A stretch of 64,000 nucleotides of DNA from positions 1-64,000 of the forward strand of contig JABELC010000014.1 of NCBI GenBank assembly GCA_028455995.1, written 5' to 3'. The notes beneath the pieces are model-generated. The model saw nothing but the letters and a program-made list of their open reading frames with translations. It did not search any database and had not been told where the DNA came from. The translations under genes were made by a program, and so were the position numbers. The stretch is from Scleromitrula shiraiana. Taxonomy: Eukaryota; Ascomycota; Leotiomycetes; Helotiales; Sclerotiniaceae. Numbering within the stretch: the first letter of the stretch is position 1; each line of letters begins with the position of its first letter. Positions 35,194 through 47,400 of the stretch are shown piece after piece.

Positions 35194-36458
35194 CTAGGTG
35201 CAATTTCCCACTCCCAACTGTTCATATTCAACACTAGCATAAACGAACGGTCCCGCACCCTTCAAGTCATTCTCATCAACTGCAATCGACGTATAATACT
35301 ATCCAATAACATACTGGTCAGTAACCACCTTATCATTTCGAATTCAAAATCATGAAAAGGAGATAGCAAAAAAACCTCAAAAGTAGCATTCGAACCCAGC
35401 GACCCAACCAAAACAGTCCCCTCCCAATTAACCGTCCCACCCGTCCCATTAAACGCCACAAACGTCTTCGCAATATACTCATGCCCCTTCTTCATAGTCG
35501 CCACATATTCGCATCCCAGATACCCCTTCCTCACACCCTTCAAAATAGCATACACAAACATAGAACTCGCGCTCGATTCAATATAATTGCGAGGTTTTCC
35601 TGGATATGGTTCATTCATAACAAGCCACCATCCTCCCGTTGCATCCTGAGCTGCACTTACACCTGCGGAGGCGGCAATGAACCAGTTTAATAGACTTGCA
35701 TATCCTGGGTGGGTTTGAGGGAAATAGTCGAGAACGTCTACTAAGGCCATCATGTACCATCCTAGTGCTCTGTCCCATACATTTGGAGAGGCGCCGGTCA
35801 CGGGGTTAGCCCATACTGAAGCTTTACTTTCGTCGTAACCGTGTACGATTAAGTTAGTTGTGTGGTTGCGACAGTGTTGTTCGATTAGTGAATATTGAAG
35901 TAGGATATCATCCCAGGCGGTGACATTAGCAGCGTCGAAATATGAGGTCCATTGCGCGTAGAATACATCGGCCATATAGATACCATCTAACCACATTTGA
36001 TTTGGATATGTGGGTGCACGATGCCAGAATCCACCAGATGCCGTTCGGGGATTGTAGTTGAATTGTTGACGGAGTCTATCGGCGGCTACTTTGAATTTGG
36101 ACGCGTTGGTTCGAGCCCAGGTGTCGAGAATAATAGTTCCGATGCGGACGTCATCAAGGGAGGCAGGGTAGGTGGGATACCCTAGGAGTGTCCCATTTGA
36201 AGACACAATGGCATCCATTTGAGATTGTACCCAATTGATATATGTCGCATTCCCCGTAGCATTATATGCTAGCTCGACCCCTCGATAGAATACAGCTTGT
36301 GCATAGGCAGCTGTCTTATTTACGCCACGTTTGATGAAAGAATCTGACACTAAAGTTGAGTACTCTATGGCAGCTTCATTTTCATATGTAGCCCTTAATC
36401 CAATCGCACTCGCTGCCGCTCCAGATGCATAAAGGAGGAAAAGAGAAAACCGCGCCAT
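35194..36458 (-). CDS. Secreted GH105 unsaturated rhamnogalacturonyl/glucuronyl hydrolase
   Basis: Two exons: 36458-35376 and 35298-35194, separated by a 77-nt intron (GTTTTT...GGATAG) that keeps the frame; 395 residues. The ATG at 36458 gives a clean signal peptide MARFSLFLLYASGAAASA; the open frame extends 22 codons further but that would bury it. The (alpha/alpha)6-barrel family signs are FWHRAPTYPNQMWLDGIYMA, with Asp158 at the catalytic position of YteR-like enzymes, HGYDESKASVWA (His207) and NVWDRALGWYMMA (229-242). After splicing the C-terminus reads YYTSIAVDENDLKGAGPFVY, normal for the family. Several N-x-S/T sequons fit secretion. Such enzymes cut the unsaturated uronic acid left on pectin (RG-I) fragments by lyases, so a role in plant cell-wall use is likely. 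Confidence 0.93.
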
Positions 36459-37320
36459 GTTGAAATAAATTGACAAACCGTAGATGGAGTCCCAAAGAAT
36501 AATTGGAGCTTTCTCAATACACACTTATATATCACGACATTTACAGCTTTGCAAATTCGGTCAAACATAATCAGTTGGTACCTATCTTGATTACTGAGGG
36601 GTATTGGAGAATTAGAATTACTCATTATATGCCAAGAACTTGGCTCTCACATTTCCATATTGGTTTTTATTACAAGCAATAGTTTTTCCGTCGGCTCAGG
36701 GCACGCCGAAGATAATCATAGATACGAGGTTTCTGCAGCTTCGAATGGATTCCAGTAACAATGTACTGGTATGATATGCAAAATAACGACCCGAGGGGAT
36801 GCATTAGAGGTGGGGAAATTGGGTTAAACAAAACGCGGGGGACAACAAACCCCCAGTTTGAATTTCGAGGTGACAAACATTACATCTTTTGTATACACCT
36901 TAATCTACAGGTCTAAGTCATCCATTTCGAATCCTTATCTACTCGTCGATGCATGGCAGGATATGCAAAAAAGCTTGCCTCGGTACTGGCAATCTTGTCA
37001 AACTCGGATGTTAATGAAACTTTTCATAATATAATATATGCAACTTGATCCGGCTCAGATGAGCAACGTAACGAACCTTTCTGTGTCTTGGACTTCCAAG
37101 AGAATACTCGTCTTGACTTAGGATATGGCCGCAGATATACTTCCCCTTGGACTCAGGATAGCCCTCGATTTGCGATTCGTCTGATAAGGAGTAACAATGT
37201 CCACGGAGCAATCGGACATGCAATTCAACCCGTGCTAGAAGACATAGCTGCCTCTATGGTGCCCAGAACCCAGTCATTAACTCCAATATTGTTTCCTATG
37301 ATATACAATTATCCTACAGC
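36459..37320. other. 0.9-kb intergenic region
   Basis: Upstream of GH105 and downstream of MET8 (both minus). No gene is supported: the open frames at 37011-37223 (-) and 37088-37423 (+) have no motif, and the latter begins at TTG. Confidence 0.6.
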
Positions 37321-38263
37321 TCAGCCCCAGCCCACACAAAATCCAAATGAACCATCAAAGGCGTCGAATTCCCCTTCCATTGCTCGTAGACATCCTAGTC
37401 GAGGCACTTCGTTTGGCGCATAGAACCTTAATAAAGTTTCCATATCCTCATCACTCATCTCACAGAGATCTTCCAAGCTGTATGCATCGCTGACTTTGAT
37501 CATCCTAATTCATATGAGTATAGCGATAGATTATATCGACCATGGCACATACCAAGACATCCTTTTGGGTCCTTCTTCAGGTCCGGGAGCAACTTTTCTG
37601 AGCATTTGCCTCAACTTCCCAACCTTTTGTATTGCTTCCCCGATATTTTCTGGTAGTTTTTCTGCTATCGAACGTCTCACGATATTTGCTAACCTTGGAC
37701 CCTTTCCATTTGTGCTAACCATAATCTGTAAAGGTCCATCTCGATGTACACTTCCAAAATAGAAATCACACTCGGGTGGTACGTCTGCGATATTAGCAGC
37801 TATTTTCCTTTCTTTGCATAGCTTCCATATTTCCGTTGATGCTTCTGGATCATCTACCGCTGTCAAGACCATATCAACATTATCAAGATCTGATGGTTGG
37901 AACTTTCTATCCACATAATCTACTTGACCCTTCTCAATTCGATATGCGACTTCTGGGTTTAGACCCTCTCGAGGTGATACGACTGTGACTTTTGCATCTG
38001 CGTTTAGAACGTTGAGAATTCGACCTGCTGCAACCTTTTGGAGTAGTCAATATCATCTTCGGTGGGAAATATATCTGGTGAATTGAATGAATGAATGAAT
38101 GAATGATTGATTGATTCAATTCATGGAATGGAATCGTGTGAATGAAAAGCTTCCTTACCTCACCACCTCCAACTACCAATACTCTTTTATTTCTTATCTG
38201 CCATGCTAATATTAATGATCCACCTCCTTCAACTTCTGGAAACTTTTGTTCTTTTTCTCCCAT
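37321..38263 (-). CDS. MET8: Siroheme synthase Met8 (precorrin-2 dehydrogenase / ferrochelatase)
   Basis: Three exons, phase-consistent: 38263-38159, 38034-37553 and 37504-37321 (introns of 124 and 48 nt); 256 residues, close to the 274 of yeast Met8. The N-terminus SLILAWQIRNKRVLVVGGGE joins VAAGRILNVLNADAKVTVVSP to make the Rossmann NAD-binding unit. NIADVPPECDFYFGS (Asp119 in this stretch) is the conserved catalytic region, followed by ISTNGKGPRLAN-type wording (MVSTNGKGPRLANIVR). The last exon encodes the helical SLEDLCEMSDEDMETLLRFY tail typical of fungal Met8. It oxidises precorrin-2 and inserts iron to make siroheme for sulfite and nitrite reductases. The first intron contains a (GAAT)n microsatellite. 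Divergent from PEP7 across 367 bp. Confidence 0.94.
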
Positions 38264-38630
38264 GATTTATTGATATTTGAAGTTGTTGATAATTGAATGA
38301 ATGATAATTCTGATTACATCTGGAGATATCTTTTTTATCACAAAGCCTTCTTCCCTTTGACAGCCTTGTCTGATGACAATTCGATTTGCTCATTTGCGAT
38401 AAGAAATCCTTGCCCCTTTGGATAAGGCACAACACAGTAATAAGGTCCTTCGCTTATTAAGTTAGACATTTGAAACCTTGGAACTCGAATAAAGTAAAGG
38501 AGGAGAGAGTAAGAGAGAGTTGATCCTCAATTTATAGGAGAAATCCTCTTAATTAATAAATGTCTTAAACTGCTTCAATGTTCTGAGGTACAATTCCTCA
38601 TTTACTTTTTTTGATATTATACGGACGGTC
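38264..38630. promoter_or_regulatory. Divergent promoter region between MET8 and PEP7
   Basis: 367 bp separate the two ATGs, so both promoters and leaders must fit here. No specific binding site is asserted. Confidence 0.5.
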
Positions 38631-40793
38631 ATGTCTGGTCGAAAGCTGGGAGGTGGAAGGATTTTGGGTAGTGGAAAGTCTTTGGCACCTCCTGCTCCCC
38701 CTCCAACGCATCAACGAAGTTCCGGTTTGATCTCTCCTTCAGCAAGTACTTTGTCACTAAGTTCCCAATCTACGTCTCCTCTGGCAACATCCCCTTTACC
38801 GAATGATAGTCAAGATTTGAGCTCCAGAGTCTCTTTGGAAAATGGAGGTCCATCAAGCTCTACAGCCTCGAGCTCCAAGCTCTTATGTCCAATATGTAAT
38901 GAAGAGATGGTATGGAACATACAATCTGTTGGTATTGTAAAGTAATGCTGATATGTCGCAGATGACTTTACTTCAACTAAATAGGTATGGGATCGATTAT
39001 GTTCATAGCTAAGGATAGAACTCACAATAGTATTACTAGACATCTCGACGATAACCACCAAGAACTACCAGAAATCGAACAGGATGAAGTTAAGAATTGG
39101 TTCAATAAACAAGTTATTAAAGCAAAGAAGTTCCAACCTCTAGCAGTTATTAATCAGAAGCTTAAGGGTTTGGACGTATTCGAATCCAATGATGTACCAA
39201 CATCTAGTCCTCTACCGAATGTCATTTCGGGAAATCGCATAGCAACACCTGAACCTTCGAGACCAGACCCCGACGAAGTGATCACGAAAGCGCATTGGCA
39301 GAGATCTGGGTTTAATGATGTATGTACAGAACCGATATGCGGGAATAGACTCGGTGCAGTCAATGGAAGTGTGAATTGCAGGAAATGCGGGCGTTTATTC
39401 TGCGAAGATCATACGATGTACCAAATGAAGCTTGCTCGGTCGGCACAACATGAGCCTGTACGAGGGATGTGGTATAGGGTATGCGAAACTTGTTATAAGT
39501 CAAGAGAGGGGTATAATGATCACAGTGGGTATTTAAGGGATCACACAAATACTTTTTTGTCGATGAGAAGGAAGCATGTAGACAAGGCATATTTGGAGAT
39601 TTCAAGGCTGGAAAAACGCTTGACGAAATTAACTCAGTTGCTTGCCAACCCTCCAGAGGACATGGCCAGCAATGGTACAATATTATCACTTGCGGGGCAA
39701 AAGAATCAACGCAAAGTATTTGAGCAATCAGTGGTAACATGGGAAGAAGATGCAAAGGTTCCGAAATGTCCTTTCTGTCAACAAGAATTTGGATCATGGT
39801 CATTTAGAAGACATCATTGCCGGTTATGTGGACGAGTCGTTTGTTCCGATCCTAGAACTGAATGTTCTTCGGAAATTGGCCTCAATGTAGCTGCAAGTAA
39901 GTCTTCATCTCACCAGCACATAAATCGTCATTCATTGACATATTCCAGTAACTGACATCCAGTCAGAAAAATCCACAGAAAACATTAGTCTCGATATACG
40001 AATGTGTCGCGATTGTAAAGCCACCATCTTCTCCAAGAAAGATTTCGCCGCAGAACTGACAGATGAACCACCCTCACAACGCGCCTACCAAACCCTCCTA
40101 CAATTCGAAAAGGGAATCAGATTACTCCTCCCCACTTTCCAACGTCTTCTCATCGCCCTCCAAGATCCCGATAAGCCCCCCTCACACGCCCAACTCGCAG
40201 AAGCCTCCAAAGTCCGCAAACGCCTAATCGATAGTTTTGCAAAATACGATCAAGCTGCAAAACGCATCCGAGATTTACCTACCTCCTCACCCACCCAACA
40301 AAGACTCCAAAAATCAGTGTATCAACAATCCTCCAATTTCCTCCACCTCCACATGCTACCCCTTAAATCCCTCCCCAAAGTCCTCAAACACGCCACCCCA
40401 TCCTCCCTCCCACAAAATGGTCGTTCCGCCCTCGCAAGTATCAAGTTCAACGATTCCGCCGAAACATCCTCGCAGATTTCTTCCGAGGTCAGTCAGATGG
40501 AACAGGAAGAGAAGGAGTTGAGGGAAAGGCTGATAGTACTTGAGGAGCAGCGGTTTTTCGTGGAGGAAATGGTTAGGGATGCAGCGAAGAGGAGGAAGTT
40601 TGATGAGGTGGAGGCGTTGAGGGGGAATTTGGAGGAGGTGGGGAGGGAGATTGCGACGGTGGGGGGGTTGATTGAGAATTTGGATTTTGAGGGTGTTTAT
40701 AGGAGGGAAATGGATGGGGGAAATGGGGGGAATGGGAATTCTGGCGGCGGTGGCGGTGGTGGTCATGGTGTATTCGGAATGAGGAGATCATAA
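38631..40793 (+). CDS. PEP7: PEP7/VAC1 (rabenosyn-5-like) FYVE-domain tether for vacuolar/endosomal fusion
   Basis: Four exons: 38631-38909, a 23-nt microexon 38962-38984, 39040-39896 and 39949-40793 (introns of 52, 55 and 52 nt); 667 residues. After a Ser/Pro-rich N-terminus there is a C2H2 finger (Cys86, Cys89, His102, His107) assembled from exon 1, the microexon and exon 3. A first FYVE-like zinc module follows at about 196-265 (NCRKCGRLFCEDH), then the classical FYVE finger with RRHHCRLCGR at 357-366, which binds PI3P. The C-terminal third has the rabenosyn Rab-binding helix pair (EEKELRERLIVLEEQRFFVEEM, about 570 onward) and a Gly-rich end. Family members link PI3P and Rab5/Vps21 to Vps45/SNARE fusion in Golgi-to-endosome transport. 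Confidence 0.94.
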
Positions 40794-41996
40794 ATAGGGG
40801 CGATATCATCGGGAACTCTGAGTTGAGTCTGCTGCGTTTGATTGCTTTACGTAGGTTACCTTGAAGCGAGCGAGCGAGCATTTCCCTCGTTTTACTTCCT
40901 TACTTCCCTTACTTCACTCGTATAGTTTGCGTTTCTTTTATATTTCTTTTCTTTGCTTTTCATTTCATTTCCTTATTTATTCATATACACCTCCTCACTT
41001 ACATACATACATATCATACATACCATTCATTTTGCATTGCATTTATAGGCGTTTGGGATACTGGATAGGATTCCTATGAAACGGCTGGGTTGGGTTGCCT
41101 TGGGTTGGATTGCGTTGAAGTTGGATGGATGGATGGATGGGTGGATGGATGGATGGGGTTGGAATCGGATTTGGTTTGGGTTTCGGTTTGGGTTTGGAGG
41201 GCTTTGATTGATTGGGTGAGGGTATATGTCTAGCAAGCAAGCATGTGAGCAAATCAAATCAAATCAAGTCATTGGGTGGTGTTTGGAGCGTTATTGGGGT
41301 TGTTTTTGTTTTTGTTTTCTTTGGTGCTATTCTGTTTTGTGTTGTGTGGAGAGATGAAGGAAAGAAGGGGTTGAGGATGGGAGTGGGGCGGTGGGGGGAT
41401 TATTTAGTACATGGGGTTGAATTGGGGTTCGTTGTTTGGATGGAAAAGAAAGTTGGCTAATGAGCTGGTTAGCTGGATTTGTGGACCGCTATCGAACTAA
41501 CTGGGAGATGAATTGGCATGGATGGAGTAAAGGTATATACAGTATATTATTTTTATTTCCTGATACTGCTTTCTTGCTGTCTGCTCGATCCAGCCTGTGG
41601 TTGTGTTGTGACATTCATGCATGCATATATATATCCCTCCTTTCCAGCAATCTCATATTTTTGATCGAGGTTCTTATTTGGAGAGAATCAGGTATTGTAG
41701 TGAGGAATCATTGATTTGATGATTGTACAAGGGAGTTACATTTGGGAATCTTCTTTCTTTCTCTCTTTCCGCCTGCATTCTTTTACCCCTTTATCGTCTC
41801 CATTTCTTCGCCCCCCTTCGGTTCCTTTCGTCTATAGTTAATCCTCCATTCCAAACGAGCCATTTCCATCATATCATCAACCTAATCTGCACATCAAACC
41901 AGTCATTTCCCTCTATCCATGCATCCATCTAATCATCCATCCCGCTTACCTTCGTTCCCCAAATTCATAACACGTTCATCACATCCACATCACACT
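40794..41996. other. 1.2-kb convergent intergenic region
   Basis: 3' flanks of PEP7 (plus) and the E2 gene (minus). It contains (GGAT)n repeats at about 41125-41155 and short A/T or pyrimidine tracts. The open frames are repeat-derived (Ser/Pro/His-rich) and not considered genes. Confidence 0.65.
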
Positions 41997-43502
41997 TTAT
42001 AGCAACAATTCCAAGGGATTCTCAACCACCTTCTTAAACTCCTTAATCCACTCACCACCAACCGCACCATCCACCACCTTATGATCGAAACTAGCAGTAA
42101 CGGTAATCTGATCATCCCACTCAACCTGTCCATCCTCTCCTTGAATAGCAGCCTTTTGGGTAGTTCCAACAGCGAGGATACCAGCTTGGGGTGGGTTGAC
42201 AATGGCGGTGAATCGATCAATCGCACTGTTCATTCCCATGTTGCTGATGGTGAAGGTTCCGCCTTGGTATTCGTCGGGCTTGAGTTTGCCGTCACGGGCA
42301 CGCTTGCCGAGATCCTTTACTTGTGAGGAGATGGATTCGAGACCAAGTCCTTCGACGTTCTTGACGATTGGGGTCATGAGACCGACTGGGGTTGCAACAG
42401 CGACCTGAAAAGAGTGGTTTTTAGTGGGATGAGATTTTTGGTGAGATATGAAGGGAAAAACTTACGCTAATATCAACGTTGTTGAATTGGCGGATGAAAC
42501 CATCCCTCCAGCTAGAGTTAACAGCTGGTACCTTTTTGCAAGCTACAGCACAAGCCTTGATGAGGAAATCGTTGATCGAAAGCTTGTATTTTCCATCGGC
42601 AGATGCGTTAAGAGCTTGTCGGAGCTTGATAAGCTTGCTAACGGATACAGTAGAGGCGACAAAGTAATGTGGGTTTTGGTTGAAAGACTCGGTAAGACGG
42701 TTGGCGATAGTCTTGCGCATCGAGCTCGTAGGAATGTCAGTGTAGCTAGATACAGCAGCGGTAGCTGGAGCAGAGCCACTTGAAGCTCCGGAAGAGGCCT
42801 TCTTAACATCGGCCTCAGTAATTTGTCCACCAACTCCAGTTCCCTTGATACCAGTAATCTTGACTCCGGTATCTAATGCCAATTTTCTAGCGGCAACGCT
42901 TGCATTGATAGCTCTGTCCATTGCAGGTTGTAATCTACCACCGGTTGATTCGGGTGTTTCTGGAACTGGGGCGGATTGGGATGAAGGTGGTGCGGTTCCA
43001 GATTGAGTTCCGGCGGGCTCAGAAGATTCACTGGCCTCTTCTTTTGGTGGTGCTGGGGCAGACTTCTCTCCTCCAGCATCCTCGAGTGTGAAATCTGCGA
43101 AAGCGGATGTATCTGCTCCCTCTTCTACCATAACAGCAATTGGCTAAAGTCCGTCAGCACCATAACTTTTCTTCTTCAGCTCATTGTACTACGAACGTTT
43201 CCAACTGCAATATCCTTCTCTCCAGATTGCTTCAAGATAGCAGCCAAGACACCTTCCTCTTGGAATTCGAAGTCCATTTGCGCCTTATCGGTTTCGATTT
43301 CCACCAAAACATCACCAGGGACAATTGAGTCTCCGGGCTTCTTTTGCCATGCTCCAATGTTACCTGAGGTCATTGTTGGCGATAAAGCTGGCATAGTAAC
43401 CACAGTATGGGGTGGGAAAGATTTGGAGGCATAACATCTTGCTAATTGAAATGGCAGAGATGAAGATTGAAGGGCACGCTTTCTCAACACGGCGGAAAAC
43501 AT
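41997..43502 (-). CDS. LAT1: Dihydrolipoamide acetyltransferase, E2 of the mitochondrial pyruvate dehydrogenase complex
   Basis: Three exons, all joined in phase 0: 43502-43197, 43143-42466 and 42404-41997 (introns of 53 and 61 nt); 463 residues. The ATG at 43502 gives a basic mitochondrial presequence (MFSAVLRKRALQSSSLPFQL). An upstream frame to about 43532 starts only at TTG. One lipoyl domain covers about 33-108 with the lipoylated Lys73 in EIETDKAQMDF. A Pro/Ala/Ser-rich linker leads to the E1/E3-binding domain at about 172-210 (AINASVAARKLALD...GVGGQITEADV). The acetyltransferase domain ends with FDHKVVDGAVG, where His436 and Asp440 form the HxxxD catalytic motif. It transfers acetyl from lipoamide to CoA in the matrix. 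Divergent from SEC7. Confidence 0.96.
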
Positions 43503-44438
43503 CTTGACAGGGAAATCTCTAGAAGAAAACAATACAAGGGGAAAGGGACTAGGAAAGATTGAATAAAATTTAGCAGACCGAAACCCTCTTATCTAGACAG
43601 AACCGAAGTCTAAGATATTAACAAGAGGGACGATGATGTTATAAAGAATGGGTGGAGGTAGGTAAGTAAGTAGGAGAGTGGGAGAGTGGGAGCTGATGGT
43701 GGTCGCGACAAAAACACAGATTTAAATTGTTAGTTCTGTTGAATAAATCGGAAAACCTCGCAAGTTGAATCCGTTGGCACAGACCGGAATTCTCTCAATA
43801 ATTTTTGGGTAGTTTGATGAAGACTAAACTAAATTAGGTATAGTTTTTGGAATAAGCGCGACATTCCGCCGTTAATAGTCCTATTGGTTAATATTTATAA
43901 AGAATGAAATAAATAAGAAAATAAAATGGAATAAAATTATGAAAGGTATTAAGCGCGCTTCTATAATTAATAAGTTCTAGCTTTTCTTTTTTAATCGGTA
44001 GACTGACTGCCCATGTGCCCATGTGCCCCCCAGGTGCCCAGGTCTTTCTTTTAAGTTTGTAGCCCCAGTGTCTTTTGCTTACGTTATCAATCAATACGGT
44101 AGAACGGTAGAACGGTAGAACGATAGAACCACTAAAATCAGTGCAGTACAGTAAATGGACGGAGCGAGATATGTGGCAGCTAGAAAGGGTTCCAAGGCTC
44201 ATAAGGAAATTATTATTATTATATTCGTGTTACCAAATCATAAGAATTATAAACACTATCATAAATTAATTGTTCTTTCTCGTACTTATTACTTTATTCA
44301 TCGGATTTGTTGAACAATTATTACTTTATAATTTTATTCTCCTTTTCACCTCACGGATTTGCGATAAATAAGTATAGGAGACTATTTAAATAAAGGCGTA
44401 AGGCTGCGGATGGAAGCCGGCGCATTCGATCGACCACC
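43503..44438. other. 0.9-kb divergent intergenic region (E2 / SEC7)
   Basis: Promoters of both flanking genes. It contains a short tandem of GGTAGAAC units at about 44098-44125 and GTGCCC repeats at about 44012-44040. No gene seen; the open frame at 43888-44202 (-) spans these repeats and has no motif. Confidence 0.6.
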
Positions 44439-47400
44439 ATGAGCTCCATCGTTTTTGTGGTTTCAGCTCTGGAAGCTATTCATGCTTCAAAAGAGGCTCA
44501 GAAGAGAAAAGGACTTGGGGATTCTGTTGAAAAGGCTTTGAAGGATATTAAAGAACATGAACCACAATTACCAGATCCGGAAATTATCTTCGATCCTTTA
44601 CAACAAGCTACACGATCCGGGAGTATCCCTTTAACGACAACTGCTTTGGATTGTATTGGGAAACTTATCAGTTACTCATATTTCTCGGTCCCTTCATCAC
44701 CAAATGCGGATAAAGAAGCTGATCGTGCCCCTCTAATCGAACGAGCCATCGATACAATATGCGACTGCTTTCAAGGGGAAACTACACCGGTCGAGATTCA
44801 ATTGCAGATTGTCAAATCGTTATTGGCAGCTGTACTAAATGATAAAATTGTAGTTCATGGCGCAGGGCTATTAAAAGCTGTTAGACAAGTTTACAATGTG
44901 TTCTTACTTTCGAAAAGTAGTCCAAATCAGCAGGTCGCACAAGGGACATTGACGCAGATGGTCGGAACTGTTTTCGAGAGGGTGAAAACAAGAATACACA
45001 TGAAAGAGGCCAGATTGGGTTTATCAAAGTTGGATAAAAATGCTGGAAACACAAGTTCTTTCACAGTCGATGCATCGGAATCATTAAATGGTGTGCCGGA
45101 TGGTAATGAGGAAGGAGATGCAGCTGAGGATGCAGTGGCAGCAGACGAACCTGCAGATGAAGGCGCGCCAAAACTCACTCTTAAAGACCTCGAACACCGA
45201 AAGAGCTTCGACGATTCACAGATGGGAGAAGGGCCAACTATGGTAACACAAGTAAAGCCTGCTAAAACATCACCTCGATCGATTTCAGGGCAAACTGCTC
45301 CAGATAGCATTACGGACGATAGTCTGGAATCCGAGGATGTAGAAGATGAGGTTTATATAAGGGATGCATATTTGGTCTTTCGATCATTTTGCAATCTTAG
45401 CACAAAAGTCCTACCGCCAGATCAATTGTACGATATAAAAGGCCAGGCTATGCGCTCAAAATTAATTTCACTCCATCTCATCCACATGTTACTCAATAAT
45501 AATATGCTCGTCTTCACTTCTCCACTATGCACCATTACCAACAGCAAGAGTAACGAACCTACCGGCTTTCTGCAAGCCATTAAATTCTATCTATGTCTCA
45601 GCATAACACGAAACGGTGCAAGTTCCGTTGATAAGGTCTTTGAAGTTTGTTGCGAGATTTTCTGGCTGATGCTCAAGTTTATGAGAGCTCCATTTAAGGT
45701 TTGTTTGGTACAGTGAATGTCTAAGGATCGCAGACTAACAATGTTGTAGAGAGAAATCGAAGTCTTTCTGAACGAAATCTATCTTGCACTTTTGGAGAGA
45801 CGCAATGCGCCCATCGTGCAAAAGCTATATTTCATGGGGATCTTGCACCGATTCTGCGCAGATCCTCGTGCCCTTGTTGAGGCGTATCTCAACTACGATT
45901 GTGACCGAAATGTGGACAACATGTTTCAGACCTTGATTGAAGATCTTTCAAAGGCAGCCAGTGCTGCTGTTATGGTCAGTCCGTTACACCAACAACAATA
46001 TGAAGAGAAGAACAGCAAAAGTTCTGGTCCGGATTGGCAAACACGGGGTACACTTCCCCCGCCCCTTTCTACGGCTCATCTGAGCAGCCATCACGAGAAT
46101 GGAGAATCCGAGATTCCAAAGGAATATATTGTTAAACGACAAGCTCTGGATTGTCTTGTTGAAACCTTGCGATCGCTAGTAAATTGGTCTCAGCAAGGTA
46201 TTGCCGACGTGACACATGGTCCAGAGAGCGTACGAGCATCGGCCGATGTTAGAGATTCTATTGAACCTGGGAATGATAGTTCATCGAGAATCGGTAATAG
46301 CGATACACCTATGCCTTCAACCCCTGTACTAGACGATGATCCGGATCAATTAGAGAAAGAAAAGCAGCGAAAAACCGCAATGACAAACGCTATCAAACAG
46401 TTCAACTTCAAACCAAAGAAGGGTATTAAACTTTTACTCGGGGAGAAATTCATCCCTGAGGATACACCGGAAGCAATTGCCCACTTTTTACTCCGAGAAG
46501 ACAGATTGGATAAGGCACAGATCGGAGAGTTTCTAGGCGAAGGAGATGAACGAAACATTGCAATCATGCACGCTTTTGTGGACAGTATGGACTTTACGAA
46601 ACGTCGATTTGTGGATGCATTGCGAGAATTTTTGCAATCCTTTCGTCTCCCCGGTGAAGCTCAGAAGATTGATCGTTTCATGCTGAAATTCGCAAATCGC
46701 TACGTCACCGGAAACCCAAATGCATTTGCCAATGCAGATACAGCTTATGTGTTGGCTTATTCTGTCATTATGCTTAACACTGATCTGCACAGCGCAAAGG
46801 TCGCTAAACGAATGACTAAAGAAGATTTCATCAAGAACAATCGTGGTATCAACGACAATGCCAACCTTCCGGATGAATACCTTATCGGTATATTTGAGGA
46901 GATTCAAAATGATGAAATTGTACTCAAAAGTGAACGCGAGGCAGCCGCGGCCGCTGGTGTTTTACCACAAAGCGGCGGAGGAATCGCGGCAGGTTTGGGA
47001 CAAGCATTGGCTACAGTGGGACGTGATTTGCAGCGAGAAGCTTATTTGCAACAGTCGGAAGAGATTTCCCACCGGTCTGAACAACTCTTTAAGAATTTGT
47101 TCCGCAATCAAAGGAAAAATGCCTCCAAATCCGGAGATATTAAGTTTATCCCTGCAATTTCATTCAAGCACGTTGGTCCTATGTTTGAAGTTACCTGGAT
47201 GTCATTCTTCTCTGGGCTCTCTGGCCAGATGCAAAATTCCCACAATATTGAGATCATCAAGCTGTGCATAGAAGGTATGAAATTGGCCGTTCGTATTGCA
47301 TGCCTTTTTGATCTTGAAACACCACGTGAAGCATTCATCTCAGCTCTCAAAAATTCTACTAATCTCAACAACCCTAATGAGATGATAGCCAAGAATGTGG

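Noticed and set aside
34903..35355. 150-codon plus-strand frame near the GH105 gene
   Set aside because: Starts at TTG and mostly runs antisense to the GH105 3' region and flank; no motif.
36110..36125. tRNA B-box-like GGTTCGAGCCC
   Set aside because: It lies within the GH105 coding exon and no cloverleaf can be built around it.
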